Below, piece after piece: positions 20,200-29,816 of a DNA stretch of 53,819 nucleotides. The first letter of the stretch is position 1, and each line of letters begins with the position of its first letter. The DNA is from Marinobacter sp. B9-2. GTDB lineage: Bacteria > Pseudomonadota > Gammaproteobacteria > Pseudomonadales > Oleiphilaceae. Below the pieces are notes generated by a model that saw only the letters and a list, made by a program, of their open reading frames with translations, did no database searches and was not told the origin of the DNA. The translations under genes and the position numbers were made by a program. The stretch is from NCBI GenBank assembly GCA_003030785.1, contig PYVH01000011.1, forward strand, positions 1-53,819, in the 5' to 3' direction.

Positions 20200-20319
20200 C
20201 CCTCGCGGGTTCGACCGAAGCCTGCAAAGCAGGCTGAGGAACGTCGGAGCAACGCGACGACGGCCCCGAAGGGGTGAGGGGCCGTAGGCCCGAATAATCC
20301 CTCCCTCCCTCGCGGGTTC
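20200..20319 (+). repeat. 13-bp direct repeats around insert copy 2
   Basis: CCCTCGCGGGTTC occurs at 20200-20212 and again at 20307-20319, 107 bp apart, bracketing the second structured insert. Each carries a T-arm-like GGGTTC. This could be a duplication associated with insertion, or two degenerate tRNA 3' ends. Confidence 0.6.
20215..20296 (+). repeat. Structured insert element, copy 2 (82 nt)
   Basis: Same architecture as copy 1: hairpin 1 AGCCTGC-AAA-GCAGGCT (20219-20235), hairpin 2 CGTCG...CGACG (20242-20259), hairpin 3 CCCC-GAA-GGGG (20264-20274), hairpin 4 GGGCC-GTA-GGCCC (20279-20291), ending CGAATA. It interrupts GGGTTCGA/ATCCCTCCCT, which reads through the tRNA-Ser T-loop if the insert is removed. 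Confidence 0.75.
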
Positions 20320-20322
20320 AAC

Positions 20323-20925
20323 CTAGGATTTCCGCCAAACCAACAACCGATTATTGGCCGGCATCTCAAAATCATCTTCAAGCGCCAGCCCCGTTTCCGC
20401 ACCGAGTGCCACGAGATCTTCCATATCCCGAATTCCCATATGCGGCGCCTGCGTTCGGAGCGACAGGTCAAACCGCGAATTGCTCTCACTGGTGTGCCTG
20501 CTTCCGTAACTGAACGGCCCATAAAGGCAGAACAAACCATTTACGGGTAATATCCGGCTGACACCGTGAAACATCGCCTCCACCTCCTGCCAGGCCATGA
20601 TATGAGCCGTATTGGCGGAAAACACGCCATCGATGGCCGGTAGTCCGGACCAGTTGCCCTCCAGTACGTTCAACGCAATTGGTGAGTAGATGTTTCCAAG
20701 TTCTGAGTCGTCGATCCACGCCCGGGCCAGCTGGGCATTCTGGGGGTGGTCGGAGGGTTGCCAAACCAGATGCGGCAAGTGGCTCGCAAAGTGCACTGCG
20801 TGCTGGCCGGTGCCCGTGCCGATTTCAAGGATGGTACCGGGCTGTTTGAAAAGCTCCGTGAGTTTTTCCAGAATCGGCGCTTTATTGTTTTCGCAGGCTT
20901 GGGAAAACGGTTTGTCTTTTTGCAT
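20323..20925 (-). CDS. DUF938 SAM-dependent methyltransferase-like protein
   Basis: 200 aa from ATG 20925; an upstream in-frame extension lacks support and would run into the acylphosphatase region. Class I methyltransferase motif I is LEIGTGTGQHAVHFA, with QPSDHPQNAQLA as the ribose-binding end and FSANTAHIMAW as the post-motif of DUF938. Family members are methyltransferase-like with no settled substrate. It is followed by the insert-bearing tRNA locus and preceded by acyP on the same strand. Confidence 0.88.
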   Translation of the reverse strand: MQKDKPFSQACENNKAPILEKLTELFKQPGTILEIGTGTGQHAVHFASHLPHLVWQPSDHPQNAQLARAWIDDSELGNIYSPIALNVLEGNWSGLPAIDGVFSANTAHIMAWQEVEAMFHGVSRILPVNGLFCLYGPFSYGSRHTSESNSRFDLSLRTQAPHMGIRDMEDLVALGAETGLALEDDFEMPANNRLLVWRKS

Positions 20926-20965
20926 GCTCCGACCTTTCAACAGGGGGTAGTTTGAGGTGCATCGC

Positions 20966-21241
20966 TTAGCGCACGCTGAAATCGCTGAATTCGCCGGTCG
21001 GGGGCTCCGGGGCAATATCGACCGCGTCCACCCTGGCATCCGGTGGCCCCTCCGCGCACCAGGTTTTCAGTTGATCCAGCCGGTCTTCCGGGCCTTCGGC
21101 GACAATCTCGACCCGACCATCGGGCAGGTTGCGAGCGAACCCCGTGAGGCCCAGGGAGGATGCCTTCTGCTCCGTTGAAGCGCGGTAGTAAACTCCCTGT
21201 ACCCGTCCGGATACCAGAAGTTGCCAGCGTTTGGTGTCCAT
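20966..21241 (-). CDS. acyP: Acylphosphatase
   Basis: 91 aa, standard length. The catalytic loop is GRVQGVYYRAST, whose Arg binds the carboxyl-phosphate, and the catalytic Asn lies in GFARNLPDGRVEIVAEG. It hydrolyses acyl phosphates such as carbamoyl phosphate. ATG 21241. It is divergent from the fructosamine-kinase-like gene. Confidence 0.95.
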   Translation of the reverse strand: MDTKRWQLLVSGRVQGVYYRASTEQKASSLGLTGFARNLPDGRVEIVAEGPEDRLDQLKTWCAEGPPDARVDAVDIAPEPPTGEFSDFSVR

Positions 21242-21326
21242 GGTTTGCCCCCGCTAGTTTTGTCGTGTCAGTCTTTATTTCAATCTACCGGTTCGGGCAG
21301 GACAACTTCAAGGAGCGCGCAAGCCG

Positions 21327-22100
21327 ATGGCCAATACTCATCTCAAACACAATGCGACTGGTTATGCCGATGCCCTGATTTGCGAGGCGGAGGGGTTGGA
21401 ACGCCTGGCCAGCGCGCTTGATAAGGCCGGTGTGACTGACATCGGTGTCCCGAAGGTTTACCGGGTGGATGAAAACGAACTGGAAATCACCGCCATCCGC
21501 TCTTCAGGTGCCTCAGATCGGGCCCGCGCGGTGCTGGGCGAAGGGCTGGCCAGAATGCACGGATTGCGTCAGAACGCCTATGGCTGGGGTCGGGACAACT
21601 ACATTGGCCTGTCACCGCAACCCAATCGCTGGTGTGACAACTGGGGTGAATTCTTTGTTCGGGACCGTCTTGATTATCAGGTCTCCCGTATTCGTGATAC
21701 GGGGCAGAGGAACCGTTTCCAGAGGGTTTTGGATGAGCACGGGGGTGCGCTGATTGATTGGCTGAACGCCCACTGTGAGCATCCGAGCCTGCTCCACGGT
21801 GATCTCTGGAATGGCAACGTGCTCTATGGCACTGACGGCCCCTGGCTGATCGACCCGGCCGTCTACTGCGGTGACCGTGAGGCGGATATCGCCATGACGC
21901 AAATGTTTGGCGGCTTTGGCGAGGCTTTCTACCGGGCCTACGACGAGCACTACCCGCGCACACCGGTATACGGCGTCAAGCGGGAGGTCTACAACCTCTA
22001 CCATTATCTGAACCACTACAACCTGTTCGGTGGTGGTTACCTTGGCGGCTGTCAGTCAGGCATTGCCGCGATCGAAGCAATAGGCCTGGGCAAGGCCTAG
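21327..22100 (+). CDS. Fructosamine/ketosamine-3-kinase family protein
   Basis: 257 aa. It has the aminoglycoside-phosphotransferase-like fold with the catalytic loop LLHGDLWNGNVLY and the metal-binding WLIDPAVYCGDREADIAM. Bacterial members phosphorylate ribulosamine or fructosamine adducts so that glycated proteins can be repaired. ATG 21327 follows AAGGAG. Its stop overlaps the convergent AEC transporter by 4 bp. Confidence 0.92.
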   Translation: MANTHLKHNATGYADALICEAEGLERLASALDKAGVTDIGVPKVYRVDENELEITAIRSSGASDRARAVLGEGLARMHGLRQNAYGWGRDNYIGLSPQPNRWCDNWGEFFVRDRLDYQVSRIRDTGQRNRFQRVLDEHGGALIDWLNAHCEHPSLLHGDLWNGNVLYGTDGPWLIDPAVYCGDREADIAMTQMFGGFGEAFYRAYDEHYPRTPVYGVKREVYNLYHYLNHYNLFGGGYLGGCQSGIAAIEAIGLGKA

Positions 22101-23047
22101 ATCAAACCGGCACTGCGAAGCACAAACACCCCCAGTGTCACAGTGATGCTCGCCAGCAGGGTCGTCAGTGCAATGATATTGGCGGCCAACCGGTCATTGC
22201 CGCCCAAAGCTTTCACCATCACAAAACTGGCGGCTGCCGTCGGGCTTGCAAAGAACAGGAACATCAGGCCCAGTTCGGAGCCACGAAAACCTGCCAGCCA
22301 GGCCGCGCCCGTGCAAAGTGTCGGCAATATCACCATCTTGAACAGGCTCGAGCCGAACGCAGTTTTGCTGTCGCTGCGGATCGCGCTCAGGGAGACAGTG
22401 GCGCCAATGCACAGGAGCGCCAGGGGCAGGGTGAGCGAGGCAAAGTAGTCGCCGCTGGTCATTACCCAGCCGGGGAGCGTGATATCCAGCGCGGCAAAGG
22501 GGATGGCCACAAAGACTGCCAGGATGAGTGGGTTCCGGACGATGTCGTGAAAAATCTTCGTCCAGTCCGTTGTTTGCCCCGGTTGGTAGGCCACCAGCAC
22601 GATCACCGAGAGGATGTTGTAGGAAATGATTACCAGGCCAAGCAGGATCCCGCCAGCGGAGAGGCCGAAGTCCCCGTAGAGATTGGCGGCAAGCGCCAGG
22701 CCGACGATTCCGCAGTTACCCCGAAAGGCGCCCTGAACGTAAACGCCCCGATCTTCCCGAACCACGCGCCAGCGGGCCCATAGCCAGGTGATGGCAAAAC
22801 TCGCGAGAGTCGCGCCCAGGTAGAAGATCAGAAGGCCTGGATTGAATGCGGTATCCAGATCGGCCCGGATGATGCTCAAAAATACCAGGGTCGGCAGGGT
22901 TGCCTTGAACACCAGTGCCGAGGCGGTATTTACAAAGGCATTGTCGATCCAGCCAATCCGGCGAAGTCCCAGGCCAATAAAGACCATGGCAAACACGGGC
23001 AGTGTGGTTTCCATGGTTTGCAGGAACAGATCGATCAGGGTCATCAA
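22097..23047 (-). CDS. AEC-family transporter
   Basis: 316 aa with about 10 hydrophobic segments and the family features ALVFKATLPTLVFLSI and FRGNCGIVGLALA. The auxin efflux carrier family in bacteria moves small organic acids or amino acids such as malate; the substrate here is unknown. Convergent overlap of 4 bp with the kinase gene. Confidence 0.9.
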   Translation of the reverse strand: MMTLIDLFLQTMETTLPVFAMVFIGLGLRRIGWIDNAFVNTASALVFKATLPTLVFLSIIRADLDTAFNPGLLIFYLGATLASFAITWLWARWRVVREDRGVYVQGAFRGNCGIVGLALAANLYGDFGLSAGGILLGLVIISYNILSVIVLVAYQPGQTTDWTKIFHDIVRNPLILAVFVAIPFAALDITLPGWVMTSGDYFASLTLPLALLCIGATVSLSAIRSDSKTAFGSSLFKMVILPTLCTGAAWLAGFRGSELGLMFLFFASPTAAASFVMVKALGGNDRLAANIIALTTLLASITVTLGVFVLRSAGLI

Positions 23048-23161
23048 TGGCGGCCGTTGGGTCGAGGGGAGTGAAGGAGTTCACCCCGATTATAAGCGGG
23101 GAGAAAGCTAGGATGCTATGGGAATACCACGAAGGTATGGGGCGAGAACGTGGAATAACAT

Positions 23162-23191
23162 AAAAAAATCAGGGCCCCGGAGGGCCCTGAT
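23162..23191 (-). terminator. Rho-independent terminator of the hydroxylase operon
   Basis: On the minus strand a 10-bp stem ATCAGGGCCC/GGGCCCTGAT with a 4-nt loop is followed by seven T's. It starts 5 bp after the stop of the large-subunit gene. Confidence 0.95.
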
Positions 23192-23196
23192 CGGTT

Positions 23197-25530
23197 CTAG
23201 CTTTTCAGTTGGTCGCCAACGGGCAACCGCCTGATTCGTTTGCCGGTTGCAGCATAGATTGCGTTGCACAATGCCGGCGCTACCGGGGGAAGGCCGGGTT
23301 CTCCCACGCCGCCCATGGCTTCGTCCGGGTTGTCCACCAGATGGACTCGAAGCGTTTTGGGCGCATCCGGCATGCGGGGTATCAGGAACTTGTCGAAGTT
23401 GCCCTGTTGCGCCACGCCGTCCTCAAAGGTCACCTCGCTTTGCAGTGCGATGCCAATGCCCATCACGATAGCGCCCTCCAACTGGGAACGAATCCGCTCA
23501 GGGTTGGCCTGGGGGCCGCAGTCGAAGGCGATGTCTGCGCGGTGGATGGTGAGTTCACCCTGATCATCCACCTCCACATCAAACACAATCGCCGTATACG
23601 AGACGAAACTGTGGTGGAAGGCGAGCCCCAACCCTCGATTCTTGCCCGGGGATTTACCCCAGCCGGCTTCACTGGTCGCCCGCTCAATCACGTTGCGCAT
23701 TCGGCCGATGTCGATGGGGTAGAGATCCGGATCTTCGCCATAGTTCCAGCCATCACCCACCGTCAGGTTGTGAATCTCCCGGTCCGGGCCAAGCAGGTCG
23801 AGAACGTAATCCCGATGGTCCTTGCCGGCCGCCACAGACATCTCATGGGCAAAGCTCTGGATCGCCCAGGCATGGGGCAGGTTGTAGACCGACCGGAACC
23901 ACCCGATACGCACATGGGCGGGCGCAGGCGGGTTCTCCAGCCTCAGGGCCGGCACCGAGAACGGCATGGTGTTAAAGCCCATGCCCAGTTCAAATTCACC
24001 CTTGTGCTTCGGATCGGGCGCAAACAGCGAGCCGATGCTGGGCGACAGGGTCCGGTGTAGCCAACCGGTGGCCTGGCCACTGTCGTCCAGCCCGGCCTCC
24101 AGATAATCAACGGAGACGGCATGGAAATAGGCGTGGTGAATATCGTCTTCCCGTGACCACTGCAGCCTGATTGGCTGGCCCTTGAAAGCCTCGGCAATAC
24201 TGGCCGCTTCAATGGCAAAGTCCGGTTTGGACTTCCGCCCGAAGCCACCCCCAAGCAGGGTAACGTGAATGGTGACATTCTCTGCATCAAGGTCCAGCCG
24301 TCCGGCCACGGTATCCCGTGTGGCCTGCGGGTTTTGTACCGGTGCCCATACTTCGGCCTTGCCGTCTTTGATGCGCACCGTGGCGACTGGCGGCTCCATG
24401 GGCGCCTGGGCCATGTGTGGCATGTAGTAAGTGGCAGAAACCCGCTTGGCGGCGTTTTCCAGGCTGGCATCCAGATCGCCGTGCTGACGGACGACTTTCC
24501 CTGGTTTCTGCGCCGCCTTTTCCAGGGATTCCCGGTAGGCGGACGAGGTGTAACCGGCGTTGTCTCCGGCAGCCTCCAGATCCCAGTCAATCTTCAGTGC
24601 CTTGCGTCCCTCCATGGCAGCCCAGGTATTCGATGCCACTACGGCAATACCGCCGAGGGGACTAAAGCCGGCGGGCTGGCCGGTACCCTCAACCTTGAGA
24701 ACCTTCTCTACACCGGGCACCTTGAGGGCTTCGGTATCGTCGACGCTGCCGACGGTTGCGCCATAAACGGGAGGGCGTGCGATCACGGCATAAAGCAGGT
24801 CATCGAACGGAACATCGGCCCCGTACACGGCCTTGCCGGTTACGATATCGTCGCCGTCGATGGCTTTCGGGTAAGCCGATTTCAGCTCTCCATTGATCAG
24901 GCCGGTTTCCTTGCCGACGAAGCGAAGCTCGTCATCGCGTTTCAATACCAGTGCATTGCGTCCGGGAACGTCAAGTTCCCGTGCTTTAGCCGCGAGCTCG
25001 CCAAAGCCGAGTTCCTTGCCGGAAGGTTTGTGAACGATGGTGTGTACGCCAGCTTGCACCTCGCTAACGGGAACGCCCCATTCGTTGGCGGCTGCCTGCT
25101 CCAGCATCTGCCTGGCAGCCGCTGCGGCGCGGCGCATGGGCTGGTACCAGTGGCGCATGCTGCGGGAACCGTCGGTGTTCTGGTTGCCGTATTTGCTGTG
25201 ATCGCCTTCGGCCTGTTCGACTCTCACCTGATCCCAGTCAGCGCCCAGCTCGTCCGCACCGACCATCACCAGACTGGTCCGGATACCCTGGCCCATTTCG
25301 GACCGGTTGTTCACGATGGTGACAAGGCTATCCGCATCGATGTGGATGAATACGTTGGGGTCGTCCACCCAGCCGCCGGGCATTGCTCCGGCGCCAAATT
25401 GAGCCTGTTCATTGCCGCCCAGGGCGACATCCCAGCGGGCCGCAAGCACCAGGGCAGAGCCGCCAGCCAGGCCCATCAGGAAACGTCGGCGGCTGACGTT
25501 GGCGATCATCAAGTTGTCATCGGCGCTCAT
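23197..25530 (-). CDS. Molybdenum hydroxylase large subunit (IorB-like, Tat-exported)
   Basis: 777 aa. The N-terminus carries a twin-arginine signal ([19 protein letters not shown]). The rest is a xanthine dehydrogenase-family molybdopterin-binding subunit: [29 protein letters not shown], and [17 protein letters not shown] with the active-site Glu near the C-terminus. The fused order is that of isoquinoline 1-oxidoreductase beta/aldehyde dehydrogenase-type periplasmic enzymes. It overlaps the 2Fe-2S subunit gene by 4 bp (ATGA). No FAD subunit is present, so electrons probably pass to a cytochrome. The substrate is unknown. Confidence 0.92.
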   Translation of the reverse strand: MSADDNLMIANVSRRRFLMGLAGGSALVLAARWDVALGGNEQAQFGAGAMPGGWVDDPNVFIHIDADSLVTIVNNRSEMGQGIRTSLVMVGADELGADWDQVRVEQAEGDHSKYGNQNTDGSRSMRHWYQPMRRAAAAARQMLEQAAANEWGVPVSEVQAGVHTIVHKPSGKELGFGELAAKARELDVPGRNALVLKRDDELRFVGKETGLINGELKSAYPKAIDGDDIVTGKAVYGADVPFDDLLYAVIARPPVYGATVGSVDDTEALKVPGVEKVLKVEGTGQPAGFSPLGGIAVVASNTWAAMEGRKALKIDWDLEAAGDNAGYTSSAYRESLEKAAQKPGKVVRQHGDLDASLENAAKRVSATYYMPHMAQAPMEPPVATVRIKDGKAEVWAPVQNPQATRDTVAGRLDLDAENVTIHVTLLGGGFGRKSKPDFAIEAASIAEAFKGQPIRLQWSREDDIHHAYFHAVSVDYLEAGLDDSGQATGWLHRTLSPSIGSLFAPDPKHKGEFELGMGFNTMPFSVPALRLENPPAPAHVRIGWFRSVYNLPHAWAIQSFAHEMSVAAGKDHRDYVLDLLGPDREIHNLTVGDGWNYGEDPDLYPIDIGRMRNVIERATSEAGWGKSPGKNRGLGLAFHHSFVSYTAIVFDVEVDDQGELTIHRADIAFDCGPQANPERIRSQLEGAIVMGIGIALQSEVTFEDGVAQQGNFDKFLIPRMPDAPKTLRVHLVDNPDEAMGGVGEPGLPPVAPALCNAIYAATGKRIRRLPVGDQLKS

Positions 25531-25988
25531 GCTTCACCCTCCTTGCCGGAAGCCCGTTCGATCGCTGCAAGGATCCGGTTGTAGGTGCCGCAACGACACA
25601 GGTTGCCTGCCATGGCATCAACAATCTCTCCGGTTTCAGGGTTCGGCGTCTTTTTAAGGAGGGCTGTGGCGTTCATGATCTGGCCACCCTGGCAGTAACC
25701 GCACTGGGCAACCCCGAGATCGAGCCAGGCCTGCTGGACCTTGCTGCCAACCGGGTCGTCGGCCATGGCTTCAATGGTGGTGATCTCGCCGCTGGCCGCA
25801 GAGACCGGTGTTACGCAGGAGCGGATTGCCGTTCCGTTCAGATGAACCGTGCAGGCGCCGCACTGGGACATACCGCATCCAAACTTGGTTCCCGTGAGGC
25901 CTACAACGTCGCGGATAACCCAGAGCAGGGGCATGTTGTCGGGAAGGTCGAGCTCATAACGCTCGCCGTTAATCGTGAGGGTAGCCAT
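25527..25988 (-). CDS. 2Fe-2S small subunit of the molybdenum hydroxylase (IorA-like)
   Basis: 153 aa from ATG 25988, chosen because GAGAGGAC precedes it; a longer frame to 26060 has no such site. It carries two [2Fe-2S] motifs: a plant-ferredoxin type ([13 protein letters not shown]) and the helical type ([10 protein letters not shown] with CRCGTY). It hands electrons from the molybdenum centre. It has no signal of its own and is probably carried out with the Tat-tagged large subunit. Confidence 0.94.
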   Translation of the reverse strand: MATLTINGERYELDLPDNMPLLWVIRDVVGLTGTKFGCGMSQCGACTVHLNGTAIRSCVTPVSAASGEITTIEAMADDPVGSKVQQAWLDLGVAQCGYCQGGQIMNATALLKKTPNPETGEIVDAMAGNLCRCGTYNRILAAIERASGKEGEA

Positions 25989-26149
25989 ATCGTCCTCTCG
26001 TTTATGAGTATTGTGTCTCCTTAACTGTAGCCCTACGAACAGAGAAGGCAAAAAGAGCAAACTGAATGAAAGGTAATGAAATCGCTTGCGTGGACGCCTC
26101 GGGCCTGGGCTATAGTAGGCTCCGGAAACATGAGAAGAAGAGGATAAGG

Positions 26150-26554
26150 ATGGACGCCGTTAATCCCACCCCCGAACAGTTGCAGAAAGTCCTGGTGGAT
26201 ACCCCGAAAGACCAGCCCGTGGTCATGCTGAATCTACTGCGCTTCCGCGATCAGGCCAATTACAAGGAAGAGGCGCCGGAGCGAACCGGCCGTGAAGCCT
26301 ACTCGCTGTATATGGAAGAGGCTGCTGCCTGCGTAAGATCGGTAGGCGCGGATGTCATCTGGTCCGGGCGCAGCGTTGGTTCGCTGATTGCGCCCCCGGA
26401 TGAATCCTGGGATCAGGTACTGCTGGTCCGCTACCCGTCAATCGACGCCTTCATGGCCATGATCGAAAGCCCGGAATACAGAGGCGTGGTCAAGCATCGA
26501 ACCGCCGCCCTGCAGGATTCCCGGCTGGTCGCCAATCTCGAAAACCGGATGTAG
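26150..26554 (+). CDS. DUF1330 family protein
   Basis: 134 aa from ATG 26150 with AGGATAAGG just upstream; the frame opens earlier at 26066 without a better site. It shows the DUF1330 pattern: [31 protein letters not shown], and [23 protein letters not shown]. This is a small dimeric alpha/beta-barrel family with no firm activity. It is divergent from the hydroxylase pair and convergent with azlD. Confidence 0.88.
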   Translation: MDAVNPTPEQLQKVLVDTPKDQPVVMLNLLRFRDQANYKEEAPERTGREAYSLYMEEAAACVRSVGADVIWSGRSVGSLIAPPDESWDQVLLVRYPSIDAFMAMIESPEYRGVVKHRTAALQDSRLVANLENRM

Positions 26555-26565
26555 GCAGAGCCGGG

Positions 26566-26895
26566 TCAGAGCCCGGCTTGCTGGATGGCCATGTAGCTGA
26601 TTGTGCCCGCAGCAATGGAGAGCAGGGCATTGCGGCGCCACAGGTGAATAATGACCACCAGGACGCCTGGAAGCAGGGCGTCGAATCCCATCCATGAACC
26701 GGACCAGTCCGCCGAACGCTGCAGGAATACCGTCGCCAGCAATGCCATAACCGCCGCAGGCAAGTAGCGCCCAAGATGGCGGACCAACGGGTGTTCCGTA
26801 TGCCTCTCGAAAAACAGGAAGGGAATCACCCGTGTGGCAAAGGTTGCAATGGCAGCTACCGCTATGAATGCTGCCAGATAGCCGGATTCACCCAT
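26566..26895 (-). CDS. azlD: Branched-chain amino acid exporter subunit AzlD
   Basis: 109 aa with about four hydrophobic segments and the typical TRVIPFLFFERH stretch. AzlD pairs with AzlC to export branched-chain amino acids or analogues. It overlaps the upstream azlC gene by 8 bp. Confidence 0.9.
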   Translation of the reverse strand: MGESGYLAAFIAVAAIATFATRVIPFLFFERHTEHPLVRHLGRYLPAAVMALLATVFLQRSADWSGSWMGFDALLPGVLVVIIHLWRRNALLSIAAGTISYMAIQQAGL

Positions 26896-27598
26896 GGTTG
26901 CTCTCCTTGTGCGGCGTCTGCCCGCGACTTTTCCGGTATTCCAGCAAGAGCACGGCGGTGACCAGCGCTATGGCGCCAATCAACTGGTGCGCCGGCGGCA
27001 GAATCAGCATGGCGACGCCCGCTGCAGCCGCTCCCAGCCAGATCGGGAAACCTTCTCCCAATGATTTGAATTGCTCCAGAGCCAGAACAATGAACAGAGC
27101 CACCAGCGCGAACTCGATGCCGGTGCTGTCAAATGCGACGTTGTCGCCAAGCAGTGCGCCGATCGCGCATCCTGCCACCCAGTAACACTGGTTGAAGCCG
27201 GTAATCCGGAAATCCACCTCCTGTTCATGAGCCCGATCAGTTCCCCTTGGGCGACTGGTGAGCAGGGAATAGGTTTCATCCGTTAATCCGAAAATCAGGT
27301 AGAGCTTGCGCCAGCCCGCCCCCTTGAACTGGCCCAGCAGTGAAAGCCCGTAGAACAGATGGCGGGCGTTCAGAACAAACATCGCGATGAATACTTCCAG
27401 CAGGCCGGCATTTACGGCCAGAAGGCTCACGGCCAGTATCTGGCCAGCTCCGGCGTAAATAACAATGCCCATCAACGGCGCCGCCCACCAGGCGTAGTCG
27501 AGCTGGGTTGTAAACAGCACGCCGAAAGCCATGCCCAGCGGCAGGTAGCCGAACAAGATGGGTAAAGTGAGTCTGAAAACGGACTGGTTCATTAGCAT
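26888..27598 (-). CDS. azlC: Branched-chain amino acid exporter subunit AzlC
   Basis: 236 aa with LPILFGYLPLGMAFGVLF at the N-terminus and VLNARHLFYGLSL, both characteristic of AzlC. About 7-8 transmembrane segments. The probable start is ATG 27598 or ATG 27592. It is followed by azlD with overlap and is divergent from the chemoreceptor. Confidence 0.92.
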   Translation of the reverse strand: MLMNQSVFRLTLPILFGYLPLGMAFGVLFTTQLDYAWWAAPLMGIVIYAGAGQILAVSLLAVNAGLLEVFIAMFVLNARHLFYGLSLLGQFKGAGWRKLYLIFGLTDETYSLLTSRPRGTDRAHEQEVDFRITGFNQCYWVAGCAIGALLGDNVAFDSTGIEFALVALFIVLALEQFKSLGEGFPIWLGAAAAGVAMLILPPAHQLIGAIALVTAVLLLEYRKSRGQTPHKESNHG

Positions 27599-27760
27599 CC
27601 AAACGGTCAGAAAGCGGCGATCATAGAGAATCGGTGGAGTTTTTTGAAGTGGCTAACAGCACTCTCGGGCGTGAGAGCTGAATAGCTGGCGCATTGGGTG
27701 CAATAAAAGTGTCATAAAATCGGCATACCATTCGCGGCATAGCCCGCTGTTGGAGTTGTC

Positions 27761-29380
27761 ATGTTCGGCACAGTAAGAACCCGAATCCTGTTTTTCGCCT
27801 TTCTCTCAGTCTCTGCCCTTGCTGGGCTCGCCGCGCTCTCCTGGAGCATTATCCTGAAAGCGGAAGACGCCTCCAAAACCCTGATCCAGACAAACCTGAA
27901 CCAGGCATGGCTGCTGGCGGATCTGGAGCAAGACCACCGGCATTTGCAGGACCTCGCCTATAAGATCAAGGCCCAGCTTATGCTGTGGGATGAAATCGAG
28001 ACCGAGTTCAGCCGACTTGAAGCCGCCCTGCCGGCGCATTGGCAGAACCTGGAGGCGGAGCCAGGGCTGACCGGTTGGGCGGAAAACCATCGGGAGGACT
28101 TCCAGCGGGTACTGGCGCTTATAGCCCGAATGAAAGAGGGCATTGCTGAGAAAAGCTATTATCGTGTCGGCCAGGTGGTGGATTTCGATCTTTTCCCGGC
28201 CATGGAGCCGATGCTCGAAGCCATTGCCGAGCGCCAGTTTCAGAGTCGAACATCCGTATCCGAGGGTGCCGACGAGTTGCTGTCGTTCCTGGCTGGCCAG
28301 CAGAACTTTCTGATTGTGGGTTCCGTGTCCTTCCTGCTTATCGTTATCGCCATGACCTGGTGGCTGAGGCAGTCGGTGATTCTGCGATTGCAGAGTATGG
28401 AAAGCGACCTGGTTGCCATGGAGAAAAACGCCGACCTCACGCGGGTGCCTGTCTTGCAGGGGCAGGACGAGGTGGCCGGAGTCGCAAAGGCACTGGGCGG
28501 CCTGGTCTCCCGGTTCGAGCATTTTATTGCAGACATCCGCCAGGCCGCCGGTGGTCTGGATGAGCGTTCCGGTGCTCTGGATAACGGGGCCGAGTCTCTG
28601 CAGGCAGCATCCGAGCAGACCCGGAAGCAGATCCGCGATGTCAGCCAGTCCATGGCCGCCATCGCCGACCAGGCCTCCGCCATTGAGCGGGCCACGGACG
28701 AGTCCGGCCGCACGGTGAAATCGGCGGTGGCGGCCAATGAAGAAGTGCAGACCCGACTCACCACCAGCGAGGGCGCTGCGGAACATACGGTGGATGTCAT
28801 TTCGCGCGTTTCAGGATCCATTCATGCCCTTAACGAATCCACGGGTAAGATTGAGCAGGTCATCGGGGTAATTGCCGACATCGCCGAGCAGACCAATTTG
28901 CTGGCGCTGAACGCTGCTATCGAGGCGGCCCGCGCAGGGGAACATGGACGTGGTTTTGCGGTGGTGGCCGATGAGGTTCGGACTCTGTCTCGTCGCACTT
29001 CCGACTCTACCCGGGATATTTCCCAGTGGGTTCAGGACCTTGTATCCGGCGTAAGCAGCGTCGATGGGCTGCTGGAGGAGATGCGCAATGCGGGCAGCAG
29101 CAACCGCGAGCACCTGGCTGCACTGAAGGGGCACCTTCAATCCCTGCAGGGCCAGTTCGTGGATCTTGAGAAACACAGTGCCGAGATCAGCTCTGCCGTT
29201 GCGTTGCAACGGGACGAGATCGGCCGGGTAGGCCGCCGTTCAACAGCACTCGACGAAAGCGCCGATTTCCTTATCGAAGCCGTCGAGCAAACCCGAACCA
29301 TCAGTGATGCCCTCAGGCAGGAATCGGTTTCCATGCGACAATTGATCGCACGCTTTCGAACGGCCGAAGAAACTGCCTGA
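27761..29380 (+). CDS. Methyl-accepting chemotaxis protein
   Basis: 539 aa. TM1 covers about 8-30, a helical periplasmic sensor about 31-180, and TM2 about 183-205 ([15 protein letters not shown]). A HAMP domain follows, then the cytoplasmic signalling domain with the conserved tip [20 protein letters not shown] and [14 protein letters not shown]. No C-terminal CheR-binding pentapeptide is seen. The ligand is unknown. A GC-rich inverted repeat at 29394-29414 may end the transcript. Confidence 0.94.
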   Translation: MFGTVRTRILFFAFLSVSALAGLAALSWSIILKAEDASKTLIQTNLNQAWLLADLEQDHRHLQDLAYKIKAQLMLWDEIETEFSRLEAALPAHWQNLEAEPGLTGWAENHREDFQRVLALIARMKEGIAEKSYYRVGQVVDFDLFPAMEPMLEAIAERQFQSRTSVSEGADELLSFLAGQQNFLIVGSVSFLLIVIAMTWWLRQSVILRLQSMESDLVAMEKNADLTRVPVLQGQDEVAGVAKALGGLVSRFEHFIADIRQAAGGLDERSGALDNGAESLQAASEQTRKQIRDVSQSMAAIADQASAIERATDESGRTVKSAVAANEEVQTRLTTSEGAAEHTVDVISRVSGSIHALNESTGKIEQVIGVIADIAEQTNLLALNAAIEAARAGEHGRGFAVVADEVRTLSRRTSDSTRDISQWVQDLVSGVSSVDGLLEEMRNAGSSNREHLAALKGHLQSLQGQFVDLEKHSAEISSAVALQRDEIGRVGRRSTALDESADFLIEAVEQTRTISDALRQESVSMRQLIARFRTAEETA

Positions 29381-29393
29381 TCACAGATTGTTT

Positions 29394-29414
29394 GCCCGGA
29401 ACCCCTCTCCGGGC
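29394..29414 (+). terminator. Weak terminator-like hairpin after the chemoreceptor
   Basis: GCCCGG (29394-29399) and CCGGGC (29409-29414) form a 6-bp stem with a 9-nt loop, followed by only TTCT. Confidence 0.4.
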
Positions 29415-29464
29415 TTCTACCTCAGCGCTATTACTCTTACCATGGAGGTTGCGCAGGAGGTAGT

Positions 29465-29716
29465 ATGACTGACAGTACCGAAAACCAGCCAGAGCAAGAC
29501 CCCAGACAGGAAAAGTTCATCGTTGACACGGAGTTGCTGAGCGAAGACCAGCTTCAGGGCCTGGTGGAAGAATACTGCACCCGCTACCACGGGCTGAACG
29601 ATACCGAAAACCCCATGGGTGAGCAGAGCCGGGTGATGTCTGCTGTGCGTCGGGGCGATCTGGTGGTGTGGTTCGACCCGGTGGAGAACACAGCCGGCCT
29701 GGGTGTGCCGGGTTAG
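29465..29716 (+). CDS. YheU-like (UPF0270) small protein
   Basis: 83 aa, strongly acidic. The core (ELLSEDQLQGLVEEYCTRY, then RRGDLVVWFDPVENTAGL) matches the spacing of UPF0270/YheU proteins: a helix ending in a segment where a basic and hydrophobic strand carries the conserved VVWF. ATG 29465 follows AGGAGGT. The family has no assigned function. Moderate certainty. Confidence 0.75.
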   Translation: MTDSTENQPEQDPRQEKFIVDTELLSEDQLQGLVEEYCTRYHGLNDTENPMGEQSRVMSAVRRGDLVVWFDPVENTAGLGVPG

Positions 29717-29816
29717 GCGTCAGGTGTGTCACGGTATTTGTGTTTGCACCTACCCGGGGCCGGAACTAAACGTTACAATCGCGCTGTTTTCCCGAAAGCC
29801 GTGTGCGAGGTGAATT

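Noticed and set aside
19737-20540. Minus-strand frames crossing the tRNA-Ser locus (with R/P/S-rich translations)
   Set aside because: They cover the tRNA, its terminator and the repeat elements; the composition is that of antisense tRNA and hairpin DNA.
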